Below, in pieces: positions 28,739 to 36,421 of a DNA stretch of 64,000 nucleotides; positions within the stretch are counted from its first letter, which is position 1, and every line of letters starts with the position of its first letter. The DNA is taken from NCBI GenBank assembly GCA_044226395.1, contig JBGAHD010000001.1, positions 744,001 to 808,000 of the forward strand, read 5' to 3'. This DNA is from JBGAHD01 sp044226395. Its GTDB lineage: Bacteria > Pseudomonadota > Gammaproteobacteria > Xanthomonadales > Ahniellaceae. A program made the translations under genes and the position numbers. Below the pieces are notes generated by a model, which worked only from the letters and a program-made list of their open reading frames with translations, made no database searches and was not told the origin of the DNA.

Positions 28739-30721
28739 CTACCAGTGCACGCCGCGCATCAGCGAGGCGAAGGCGATCTGCTCGTTCGACGGCGGTTCGT
28801 CGCGACCCTTCATGCCCTTGGCCGCGGCCGAATCCGGGAACAGATGGAAGGCCGTGTTCATCACCACTTCGTAAGCCTTGGGCGCGATCGCGTTGAGCGT
28901 CGCCGAGAAAATGCCCAAGCGCGTGGCGATGCGGCTGGGTTTCTCGATGATGCCTTGCACGATCATGTCCGCCGCCTCGTCGGGCGTCAGCGTCGGCACC
29001 GAGTCGTAGATCTTGGTCGGCCCGATCATGGGCGTGCGCACCAGGGGCATGTTGATCGTGGTGAAGCTGATGTTGTGATCGGAGAACTCCGCCTGGGCGA
29101 TGCGCGAGAACGCATCGAGCGCCGCCTTCGACGCCACGTAGGCCGAGAAGCGCGGCGCGCTGGCCAGCACGCCGATCGAGGAAATATTGATGATGTGGCC
29201 GCGCCGCTGCGCGGTCATCGTTGGCAAGAAGCCCATGATCAAGCGCAGCGAACCGAAGTAGTTCAACTGCATCGTGCGCTCGAAATCATGGAAGCGATCG
29301 TACGACAGCGCGATCGAACGACGGATCGAGCGACCCGCGTTGTTGATCAGCACGTCGACCTGCTCGTGATCGGCCAGCACCTTTTGCACCAAGCCATCGA
29401 CCGCCGCCATGTCGGTGAGGTCGGTGGGATAGATCCAGGCCTTGCCGCCGGCCTTTTCGATCTCGGCCTTGGTCGCGTTGAGCTCGTCGATGCTGCGCGC
29501 GACGATGCACACACGCGCGCCGGCCGCCGCGATCTTGAGCGCGGCCGAACGGCCGATGCCCGAGGAGCCGCCCGTGATCACCACCACCCGATCACGCACC
29601 TTGCCGGCGAGCGAGCGGTCGATGAACAAATCCGGATCGAGGTGACGTTCCCAGTAATCCCACAAACGCCAGGCATAGGTCTCCAGCGCCGGCAGCTTGA
29701 TCTTGCTGCCGCGCAGGGCGCGCTCGGTCTCGCGGTTGTCGAACTTGGTCGGGTAGTTGATGTACTTCAGCACCTGCCGCGGAATGCCGAAATCGCGCAG
29801 GATCATGTTGCTGAAGCGCTTGACCGGCGGCAGATTGCCCAGCGCGTGACGCACCATCGGCGGCACGAAGGCGAACATGCGCGCGTCGACGCGCATGGTC
29901 ATCTGCGGCGCGTTGGCGGCCTTGGCGAAGATATTGAGCACCTCGCCGACGCGCTTGGGATTGGCGTCGGTCAGATGGAAGCAATGGCCATCGAGATCAG
30001 CCTTGTGCGCGATGTGATCCATCGCCGCCGCGACCCAGTCGACCGGCACCAGATTGATGCGGCTGCCCTCGATGCCGATGGTCGGCATCCATTGCGGCAG
30101 CGTCGCGCGCAGTTTCTTGATCAGGCGGAAGAAGTAGTAAGGCCCGTCGATCTTGTCGATCTCGCCGGTCTTGGAACTGCCGACCACGATGCCCGGGCGA
30201 TAGATGCGAAACGGGCGCTTGCATTCGCGCCGCACCACGCCCTCGGAATCGTGCTTGGTGCGGAAGTACGGATCGTCGAGATCCTCCGCCTCGTCGAACA
30301 TGTCTTCCTTCCACAGGCCCTGGAACATGCCCGCGGCCGCGATCGAACTGGTGTGATGGAAGATGCCGGCCTTGATCGCCTCGGCGAACTGCACCGCGTG
30401 GCGCGTGCCGTCGACATTGGTCTTGATCTGGCTTTCCTCGTCGGCGGTCAGGTCGTAGATCGCCGCGAGATGGAAGAAATGCTTGATCTTGCCCGCCAGT
30501 TGCTTGGTCGCCGCCGGCGACACGCCGAGCCGCGTCTTGGTCAGATCGCCGTAGACCGGCACCAGCCGATCCTTGGGCGAGCCCAACTTCTCCACCAGGG
30601 CATCGAACTTGTCCTGCGACGCCTTGCGCACCAGCACGTAGATTTTGCCCGGACGCGCCAGCAGCTTCTCGATCAGGTGACGACCGACGAAGCCCGTTCC
30701 CCCGGTGACGAAATAAGTCAT
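28739..30721 (-). CDS. Bifunctional fatty acyl-CoA reductase (alcohol-forming)
   Basis: A 660-residue two-domain protein. Domain 1 (1-365) is an extended SDR/thioester-reductase-like fold with 'FVTGGTGFVGRHLIE' and Tyr152/Lys156 of YxxxK. Domain 2 (375-660) is a classical SDR with 'VITGGSSGIGRSAAL', Ser514 and Tyr528/Lys532. Length and architecture match the Marinobacter-type enzyme that reduces acyl-CoA through aldehyde to fatty alcohol. With the wax ester synthase at 34550-36349 it could supply the alcohol half of wax esters. The ATG at 30721 follows GGGAGAG. It is divergent from the acyl-CoA-binding protein. Confidence 0.88.
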   Translation of the reverse strand: MTYFVTGGTGFVGRHLIEKLLARPGKIYVLVRKASQDKFDALVEKLGSPKDRLVPVYGDLTKTRLGVSPAATKQLAGKIKHFFHLAAIYDLTADEESQIKTNVDGTRHAVQFAEAIKAGIFHHTSSIAAAGMFQGLWKEDMFDEAEDLDDPYFRTKHDSEGVVRRECKRPFRIYRPGIVVGSSKTGEIDKIDGPYYFFRLIKKLRATLPQWMPTIGIEGSRINLVPVDWVAAAMDHIAHKADLDGHCFHLTDANPKRVGEVLNIFAKAANAPQMTMRVDARMFAFVPPMVRHALGNLPPVKRFSNMILRDFGIPRQVLKYINYPTKFDNRETERALRGSKIKLPALETYAWRLWDYWERHLDPDLFIDRSLAGKVRDRVVVITGGSSGIGRSAALKIAAAGARVCIVARSIDELNATKAEIEKAGGKAWIYPTDLTDMAAVDGLVQKVLADHEQVDVLINNAGRSIRRSIALSYDRFHDFERTMQLNYFGSLRLIMGFLPTMTAQRRGHIINISSIGVLASAPRFSAYVASKAALDAFSRIAQAEFSDHNISFTTINMPLVRTPMIGPTKIYDSVPTLTPDEAADMIVQGIIEKPSRIATRLGIFSATLNAIAPKAYEVVMNTAFHLFPDSAAAKGMKGRDEPPSNEQIAFASLMRGVHW

Positions 30722-30924
30722 GAGCTCTCCCCTCTCGCGGGCGTAGCGGTTGAATTTCTTGTGCGCGGCAACACGACCGTCGCGCGCGCGACGCTGGCTA
30801 AGATAGCCCTCCGGCCGCGGCCTTCCAAGCCCGATCGCGCGTCGATGCGCGCGCGTTGACCGTTTTTCCGCACGCGTGCTACAAGCCCAAGGCGCCGCTC
30901 GCCACAACGGACACGGAGACCGCG

Positions 30925-31254
30925 ATGGCCACGAAGAAGACCACCGACACCAAGAAGGCCGCGCCAGCGGCCAAGACCACGACCGCGGCCAAGGGCGGCG
31001 GCGATATCGATCAGCAGTTCGAGGCCGCGGCCAAGGCCGCCAAGCAGCTCAAGGAAAAACCCGACAACGACACCCTGCTCAAGCTCTATGCCTTCTACAA
31101 GCAAGGCTCCGAGGGCGACGTCAGCGGCGACAAGCCGGGCTTCTTCGATTTCGTCGCCACGGCCAAGTACGAGGCCTGGTCCAAGCTCAAGGGCACCAAG
31201 GCCGACGACGCCAAGAAGAAATACATCGATCTGGTCAAGCGGCTTTCGGGCTGA
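30925..31254 (+). CDS. Acyl-CoA-binding protein
   Basis: A 109-residue protein: a 25-30 residue Lys/Thr/Ala-rich leader then a complete four-helix ACBP domain with 'LLKLYAFYKQGSEGDV', 'PGFFDFVATAKYEAWSKLKG' and 'AKKKYIDLVKRL'. The Tyr, Lys and Trp that contact CoA and acyl chain are present. ACBPs buffer long-chain acyl-CoA in the cytosol. Bacterial examples are uncommon, and here the gene is divergent from the acyl-CoA reductase and overlaps a TetR regulator, tying it to acyl-CoA metabolism. ACGGAG precedes the ATG. Confidence 0.92.
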   Translation: MATKKTTDTKKAAPAAKTTTAAKGGGDIDQQFEAAAKAAKQLKEKPDNDTLLKLYAFYKQGSEGDVSGDKPGFFDFVATAKYEAWSKLKGTKADDAKKKYIDLVKRLSG

Positions 31255-31919
31255 TGTCGCCCGCGAAGTCGCCACCGTCCGCCGCCGGCGCCAAGCGCAC
31301 GCGCGAACGCATCCTCGACGTGAGCCTGGCCATGTTCAACGAACGTGGCGAGCCCAACGTCACGACCAATCACATCGCCGACGAGCTGGAAATCTCGCCG
31401 GGCAATCTCTACTACCACTTCCGCAACAAGGAAGACATCGTCGAGCACCTGTTCGCGCGCTACGAAACGCGCATCGACCTGGCCCTGACCGTGCCCGACG
31501 ATCGCCTGCCCACGCTCGAGGACCTGTGGCTGCAATTGCACCTGGCCTTCGAGGTGATGTGGGAATACCGCTTCATCTTCCGCGACATCGTCGACCTGAC
31601 CAGCCGCAACCGCAAGCTGCGCATGCACTTCGCGCGCATCCTGCGTCGCGCGGCCGACAGCGCGCTGCAAGTGCTGGCGGGCTTGAGTCGCGCCGAGATC
31701 ATGCGCGCCAGCCGCGACGAGATGGAGGCCACCGCGCACAACATCTTGCTCGTGTCGACGTTCTGGATGAATTACAACGCCGTGCGCGGCGGCACTTCGG
31801 AAAAGACCGCGCAGGACCTGACCCAGGGCATCTATCAAGTGATGATGCTGCTCGCGCCCTTCCTGCGCGATGCCGAGCGTCTGCATCTGAACACGCTGGC
31901 GCGCGCCTACATTCGCTAG
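31254..31919 (+). CDS. TetR/AcrR family transcriptional regulator
   Basis: A 221-residue regulator with an N-terminal TetR helix-turn-helix ('RERILDVSLAMFNERGEPNVTTNHIADELEISPGNLYYHFRNKEDI', in pieces) and a helical C-terminal ligand domain resembling TetR_C_13-like regulators ('LHLAFEVMWEYRFIFRDIVDL'). The ATG overlaps the acyl-CoA-binding protein stop by one base (TGATG), so the two are co-translated. By position it probably controls the divergent reductase and its own operon in response to an acyl-CoA or fatty acid; the ligand is inference. Confidence 0.9.
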   Translation: MSPAKSPPSAAGAKRTRERILDVSLAMFNERGEPNVTTNHIADELEISPGNLYYHFRNKEDIVEHLFARYETRIDLALTVPDDRLPTLEDLWLQLHLAFEVMWEYRFIFRDIVDLTSRNRKLRMHFARILRRAADSALQVLAGLSRAEIMRASRDEMEATAHNILLVSTFWMNYNAVRGGTSEKTAQDLTQGIYQVMMLLAPFLRDAERLHLNTLARAYIR

Positions 31920-31935
31920 TCGCGCGCCCGGGCGC

Positions 31936-32367
31936 TTACTCCGACAAGGTCACACCGCTGCCGCCGAGTTCGGCCGGCATGTCGCGCCACTTCGGCAGAC
32001 CATCGCGGATCGGCAGCACGGATTCACCGTAATGCACGTGCAGGGCCGGCGCGAAGGTCACGCTGGGCACGATGGCCGCGTAGACGTCGATCAGATTCAT
32101 GCCCGGATGTTCGGTCATCACGTGACCGCCGCAACGCGTGCACCACTGCCGCGCGCTGTGCTCGGTCTTGCGATGCGTGCCCAGAAGCGCCGCGCCGCGC
32201 GTCACGCGTACGGCCGTGGGCTGCCACAGCGTGAAGGCATTGACTGGACCGGCCGACCAATGGCGGCAGGACTGGCAATGACAATAGCCCATCGCCTCGG
32301 GCTCGCCCGAGACCTCGATTTCCACCGCGCCACAAAAACAGTGCCCCACGTGCTTGCTTGCCGACAT
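31936..32367 (-). CDS. GFA-family zinc-binding protein
   Basis: A 143-residue protein of the glutathione-dependent formaldehyde-activating (GFA) fold. Zn ligands appear as 'GHCFCGAVEIEV', 'GYCHCQSCRHW' and 'WCTRCGGHV', matching the family's C-x-C, C-x-C-x2-C and C-x2-C sets. Most members have no proven formaldehyde activity, so only fold and zinc are safe calls. The ATG at 32367 is preferred for its TTGGAG site; a TTG four codons upstream is weaker. It converges on the TetR gene with 16 bp between, including a GCGCCCGGGCGC palindrome. Confidence 0.88.
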   Translation of the reverse strand: MSASKHVGHCFCGAVEIEVSGEPEAMGYCHCQSCRHWSAGPVNAFTLWQPTAVRVTRGAALLGTHRKTEHSARQWCTRCGGHVMTEHPGMNLIDVYAAIVPSVTFAPALHVHYGESVLPIRDGLPKWRDMPAELGGSGVTLSE

Positions 32368-32585
32368 CGCGTGCTCCAAGTTCCTCGATCATGTCGCGGC
32401 CGATCCCCGTGATCGTCGCGGACCGGCTCGCAGGGCATGCACCCTCGGCGGTCGAGAGGGAGTAACGACGTGACGCGGGCAATCACGCCATGAGCGACGC
32501 GCCACGAACGCCGGGGCGGTGTTCGATTCGCGATCGATGGCCCCAAATCGCGCGATTCGCGCGAGTCGAGCAGGGTCCGGGCAAG

Positions 32586-32620
32586 AAAAAACCCCTGGGG
32601 GCTCGCGCCCGCCAGGGGTT
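32586..32620 (-). terminator. Intrinsic terminator after second phasin gene
   Basis: On the minus strand a 9-bp stem (AACCCCTGG with CCAGGGGTT, 13-nt loop) runs into TTTTTTC, 46 bp after the phasin stop. Confidence 0.88.
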
Positions 32621-32665
32621 CTCTGCATTCACGCGAGGCGCCGACTTCGCGCCTCGCCGTCGACA

Positions 32666-33118
32666 TCACGCCGAGCGACGACGACCCGTCGAACGCGTGC
32701 GCACCTGACGGTTGAGTTCGGTGACGCGGCCGAGCAGTTCCTGCACGTCGCTCTTCGACGGCACGCCCAGGCTGCCGAGCACCGCGCCGATGCGATCGCC
32801 GAAGCGGTTCTCGAAGCGACGTACCGCGCGCGTGGCGCGGGTCTTGATCGGGGCGATCGCGCCCTTGACCTGCTTGCTCACGTCGTTGGCGGCGCGGCGC
32901 GCGTCGCGCACGGCGGTGCGCGCGTACTTCTCGGCGCGGGCCTTCAAGTCCTCGCCTTCGTCGACCAGGGTGTTGACCAGGGTCTGACCGTTCTTCTGCG
33001 CCAGCGAGACCGCGCCGAGACCGGCGAGCCACAACTTGCGGGCGAGATCCTTGCCTTCGACCGCGCGGGCGGCGCGGGTCGCGCGCGGAGCGCGCTTGAG
33101 TTTGCTGCGGGTAGCCAT
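32666..33118 (-). CDS. Second phasin family protein
   Basis: A 150-residue basic phasin with 'DLARKLWLAGLGAVSLAQKNGQ' and 'LVNTLVDEGEDL' matching the family core, a helical middle, and 'LGVPSKSDVQELLGRVTELNRQV' equivalent to the first phasin's C-terminal helix. It lacks the long Ala/Lys tail but ends Arg-rich. GAGGTG precedes the ATG at 33118. Two phasins within 7 kb and either side of lipid genes argue for storage-body coating. The 51-bp palindrome array begins about 190 bp upstream of its start. Confidence 0.87.
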   Translation of the reverse strand: MATRSKLKRAPRATRAARAVEGKDLARKLWLAGLGAVSLAQKNGQTLVNTLVDEGEDLKARAEKYARTAVRDARRAANDVSKQVKGAIAPIKTRATRAVRRFENRFGDRIGAVLGSLGVPSKSDVQELLGRVTELNRQVRTRSTGRRRSA

Positions 33119-33284
33119 GTGTACACCTCGTGCTGTGCGCGTCGTCGCGACGCTTGGCTGCGAGTCCATGATTGGACCACGCGGCGAAATCTAGGCTGCG
33201 CTGCTAGAACAATCACACTAAGGGTGGGGAGGGGCGATTCGTTGGGTTCGCTCATGCATGCGGTGTAGTGCCCCCACAACCCCA

Positions 33285-33311
33285 CGCAGTGATTGCTGCG
33301 CAATCACTGCG
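33285..33311. repeat. Inverted repeat with 11-bp arms beside the 51-bp array
   Basis: CGCAGTGATTG (33285-33295) and its exact complement CAATCACTGCG (33301-33311) surround a 5-bp centre. The right arm resembles the end of a 51-bp repeat unit, so the inverted repeat may have formed from a fragment of the array. Confidence 0.7.
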
Positions 33312-33499
33312 TCGCCCCTTAACTTAAGGGGCTAAGAGCGAGAGCATCGCAAGATCACTGGGTCGCCCCTTAACTTAAGGGGCTAGGAGCAGGAGCATCG
33401 CAAGTTCACAGCGTCGCCCATTAACTTAAGGGGCTAAGAGCGAGAGCGTCGCAAGATCAAAGCGTCGCCCCTTAACTTGGGGGGCTAAGAGCAAGAGCA
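33311..33499. repeat. 51-bp tandem array with a 17-bp palindrome in each unit
   Basis: Three full units and a 36-bp partial start at 33311, 33362, 33413 and 33464, exactly 51 bp apart. Each holds the palindrome CCCCTTAAxTTAAGGGG at 33315-33331, 33366-33382, 33417-33433 (one mismatch) and 33468-33484 (two mismatches). 51 bp is close to five helical turns, so bound proteins would face the same way. The 530-bp gap between the phasin and the TPR-like gene otherwise shows no coding. Function is unknown. Confidence 0.9.
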
Positions 33500-33648
33500 G
33501 CCCGAGGGTGGACAAGCCCGCTCTGAAACCAGCAAGCGATGAGAGAAGACGACGCCGCGCCCAGAAGGCGCCGCCAATCCTTGTGCATTGCAGGATTGCG
33601 CGACCCTCCATCAATGCCCGAAGCTTGCGGCAGTTCTGGAGGACGATC

Positions 33649-34497
33649 ATGGCCAAGGCGAAGTGGGCACCCTTTCCGCATGCCAACAAGGCATTCGACT
33701 ATGCCGGCGACAAGCTGGCCAAATCCTGGGACAAGTTGCACGCGGGCGATCAGGAGCCCTTTCCCGATACCGCGCGCGTCACGGCCCTGATCAAGGCCAA
33801 CCCCAAGGTCGCCAAGGCCGCCGAGGCGGAAAAGATCGCGCAGACGCTGGCCGATGCCTGGCGCGCGTATCACCGTGGCGATTTCGAGGACGCCTTCGCG
33901 CTGGGCGAAAGCCTCGGCCCCATCGGCGCCGCCGTGGCCAACAAGGCGCAAGGCATTCACGCGACGTATCTTGTCGATGATGACAAGGAGAAAGCCAAGC
34001 GCTTCCAGGCCGTGGCCGCGCGCGCTGAAGCCGCGATTGCCGCGCTGCCAAAGGAAGCGAATTCGCACTACTTCCGCGCGTTCGCTTATGGCCGCTACGG
34101 TCAGTTGATCTCGATCACGAAGGCCCTGGCCGATGGTCTCGCCGGCAAGGTCAAGGACAGTCTCGAGACCACGATCAAGCTCGCGCCCAAGCACGCCGAG
34201 GCGCATCTGGCGATGGCCCTGTATCACGCCGAAATCGTCGGCAAGGTCGGCGGCATGCTCGCGGGCCTGACCTATGGCGCCAAAGCCGCGACCGCCGAAG
34301 AACACCTCAAGACCGCGCTCAAGCTCACGCCCGACGCGCCGGTGGTGCATCTCGAACAAGGCAATGCGCTGTTGTTGCTGTACAAGGATAAGCGTGAGGA
34401 CGATGCCGCCAAGGCTTACGCCAAGGCCGCCAAGATCAAGCCCATCGACGCCATGCAGGCGCTGGACGCGGCGGCGGCGCGCGAGCAGATCGAATAG
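33649..34497 (+). CDS. TPR-like helical protein, function unknown
   Basis: A 282-residue cytoplasmic protein with repeated helix pairs typical of tetratricopeptide folds ('ANSHYFRAFAYGRYGQL', 'KHAEAHLAMALYHAEI', 'DAPVVHLEQGNALLLLY', 'DAAKAYAKAAKIKPID'). No signal or membrane segment is seen. GGAGGACG precedes the ATG at 33649, which decides against an Arg-rich in-frame extension. The palindrome array ends about 150 bp upstream, so the array may sit in its promoter region. I do not recognise the family beyond TPR-like. Confidence 0.75.
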   Translation: MAKAKWAPFPHANKAFDYAGDKLAKSWDKLHAGDQEPFPDTARVTALIKANPKVAKAAEAEKIAQTLADAWRAYHRGDFEDAFALGESLGPIGAAVANKAQGIHATYLVDDDKEKAKRFQAVAARAEAAIAALPKEANSHYFRAFAYGRYGQLISITKALADGLAGKVKDSLETTIKLAPKHAEAHLAMALYHAEIVGKVGGMLAGLTYGAKAATAEEHLKTALKLTPDAPVVHLEQGNALLLLYKDKREDDAAKAYAKAAKIKPIDAMQALDAAAAREQIE

Positions 34498-34518
34498 CCC
34501 GCGCTCGACTGATGATCA

Positions 34519-34544
34519 CGCGCCGCGAGCAATCTCGCGGCGCG
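34519..34544. terminator. Strong hairpin between convergent TPR and wax ester synthase genes
   Basis: A perfect 11-bp stem (CGCGCCGCGAG, loop CAAT, complement) fills most of the 52-bp convergent gap. It lacks a T-run on either side but is well placed to stop both transcripts. Confidence 0.55.
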
Positions 34545-34549
34545 AGGGT

Positions 34550-36349
34550 TCAAGTCTCCGACTTCGGGAGCTGACGAAAGCGGCGCATGCGTCGCGCGAA
34601 ATCGCTTTCGCTTTTCGTGGCGGTGGTGCTTGCGCGCGTCTTGCGCGCTCGCGCGCGACGCGATTTGGATTTGCCGGTGGGCTCGGGCGCGACGTCGATG
34701 ATCGCCGGCGTCGGCGCTTCCTCGGCCGCGACGGCAATCACTTCCACGGGTTCAGTCGGTTCGGGTTCTTCAGGTGACGACTCGGCGACTTTCGAGTTCT
34801 TAGCCGCGCGCTTCTTCAACGCCCGCGGCTTCGCGCGCTGGCGCCCCACGCGGCGCGCCGGCTTGCCAATCTCGGCCGACTCCGCCACGAAACGATCGAG
34901 CGTGGCCTGCGCGTCGCCCGCCGAAATCTCGCCTTCCCAATCTTCCATCAAGGTGATCAGCAGCAGCTTCTCGAATTCGGGCTTGAAGCGGCGAATGATC
35001 TCGGCCGGATCGGGCACCAGCTTCGCGTCGACGATCAGACCGAAGTGCACCTTGCCGTTGTACGACAGAATACTGATGCCCATGCCGATCGACCCCGATT
35101 GCGGCACCCAGAACATCATCTCGCCCATGCGCGCGCCGGCCAGATACAGTGGCATCTGCGGCCCGGGCACATTGGTGGCCACGGCCGTGGCCTTCTTCGA
35201 CAGCAGTTCCAGCGAGGCGCGCTGCACCGACAACGGCCCCATGCCGAGCGCGGCGAGCACGCCGAAGGTCATGATGGCCTGACGCGATTTCTTGATCTCG
35301 CGCATATTGGCCGCGACCATTTCCAGGCGTCGCAGCGGATTGGCCTCGCCGATCGGCAGATCGAGAAAGACCAGGCCGAAGTGATTGCCGAGCTTCTTGG
35401 CGTGTTCGAGCGGGCGCAGATTGACCGGCACGGTGGCGCGAATGGTCTTGCCGGGAATGTCGCCACCGGCGTCGCGCATGTATGAACGCAGCGCGCCCGC
35501 GGCGGCGGCGAGCAGCACGTCATTGACCGTGCAGCCCAGACCCTTGCCGATGGCCTTGACCTCCTCGAGATCGATCGGCTCGGCCCAAGCGCAACGCTTG
35601 GTCACGCCGAGCGAACCCTTGTAGATGGACGCCGGATCGTCGGGCAAGGTCAACGCGTGCGCGAGTTCGCGCGCGATCGCCGAACCTTCCTGGACGATGT
35701 GGGCCATGGCCTCGGGGTCTTGAAGCAGGGCCATGCCCTTCTCCACGACCTTTTCGCCCATGTGCAGGGCCTTGGCGATGCCATCACGCGTCGGCGCGAG
35801 CAGACGTTCGATGACGCTGCCCTTGTCTTCCTTGAACCAGATCTTGTCGAGCTCGGCCTGCTTCTCGGGCGTCGGCTTGGCGTCGGTCAGCGACAGCAGC
35901 ACCTGCACGAGTGCAATGCCGTCGGCATAACAATGATGAATGCGCGTGATCACCGCGCTGCCCTGCCCGTAGCGCTCGACCACGTGGAACTGCCACAACG
36001 GCTTGGAATGATCCAGCGGCGTCGAGGCCAGTTGGCTGACCAGGCGTTCGAGCTCGCGCTGACCAGCCTTGCCCGGCAACGCGGTCAGACGCACGTGCCA
36101 GTCGAGATCGAAGTCGGGATCGTTTTCCCAGAACGCGCCGGCGGCGGTGTCGACGGCCTTCTGCCGAAACCGGCGGAAGGCGAGAAAGCGTTCGGCGATG
36201 GTGCGCTTCAAGCGATCGATGTCGATGGGCTCATCGAACATCAACACGCCCGTGATCATCATCAGATTGGTCGATTTCTCCATCCGCAGCCAAGCGGTAT
36301 CGACCTTGGCCATCGGTTCCCGGGCGCGCTTGAGGCTGGGGCTGGGCAT
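34550..36349 (-). CDS. Wax ester synthase / diacylglycerol acyltransferase
   Basis: A 599-residue WS/DGAT. The catalytic HHxxxDG motif is at 138-144 ('HHCYADG', His139 and Asp143), 'PLW' lies upstream, the structural 'VNDVLLA' is at about 275-281, and 'TNVPGPQ' follows. It esterifies fatty alcohol or diacylglycerol with acyl-CoA. The last 110-120 residues are an unusual Pro/Glu then Arg/Lys-rich tail not needed by the family, perhaps binding granule, DNA or membrane. GGAG precedes the ATG at 36349. It lies 72 bp after the photolyase gene on the same strand. Confidence 0.92.
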   Translation of the reverse strand: MPSPSLKRAREPMAKVDTAWLRMEKSTNLMMITGVLMFDEPIDIDRLKRTIAERFLAFRRFRQKAVDTAAGAFWENDPDFDLDWHVRLTALPGKAGQRELERLVSQLASTPLDHSKPLWQFHVVERYGQGSAVITRIHHCYADGIALVQVLLSLTDAKPTPEKQAELDKIWFKEDKGSVIERLLAPTRDGIAKALHMGEKVVEKGMALLQDPEAMAHIVQEGSAIARELAHALTLPDDPASIYKGSLGVTKRCAWAEPIDLEEVKAIGKGLGCTVNDVLLAAAAGALRSYMRDAGGDIPGKTIRATVPVNLRPLEHAKKLGNHFGLVFLDLPIGEANPLRRLEMVAANMREIKKSRQAIMTFGVLAALGMGPLSVQRASLELLSKKATAVATNVPGPQMPLYLAGARMGEMMFWVPQSGSIGMGISILSYNGKVHFGLIVDAKLVPDPAEIIRRFKPEFEKLLLITLMEDWEGEISAGDAQATLDRFVAESAEIGKPARRVGRQRAKPRALKKRAAKNSKVAESSPEEPEPTEPVEVIAVAAEEAPTPAIIDVAPEPTGKSKSRRARARKTRASTTATKSESDFARRMRRFRQLPKSET

Positions 36350-36421
36350 GGCGCACTCCGCGGCAGGGGGACGCCCGGATGTTGCACGCCAGTGAAAGAC
36401 TCGTCAACGCGCATCGCGGCA

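Noticed and set aside
33285..33499. CRISPR array
   Set aside because: The units abut as 51-bp tandem repeats with no variable spacers and no cas genes nearby.
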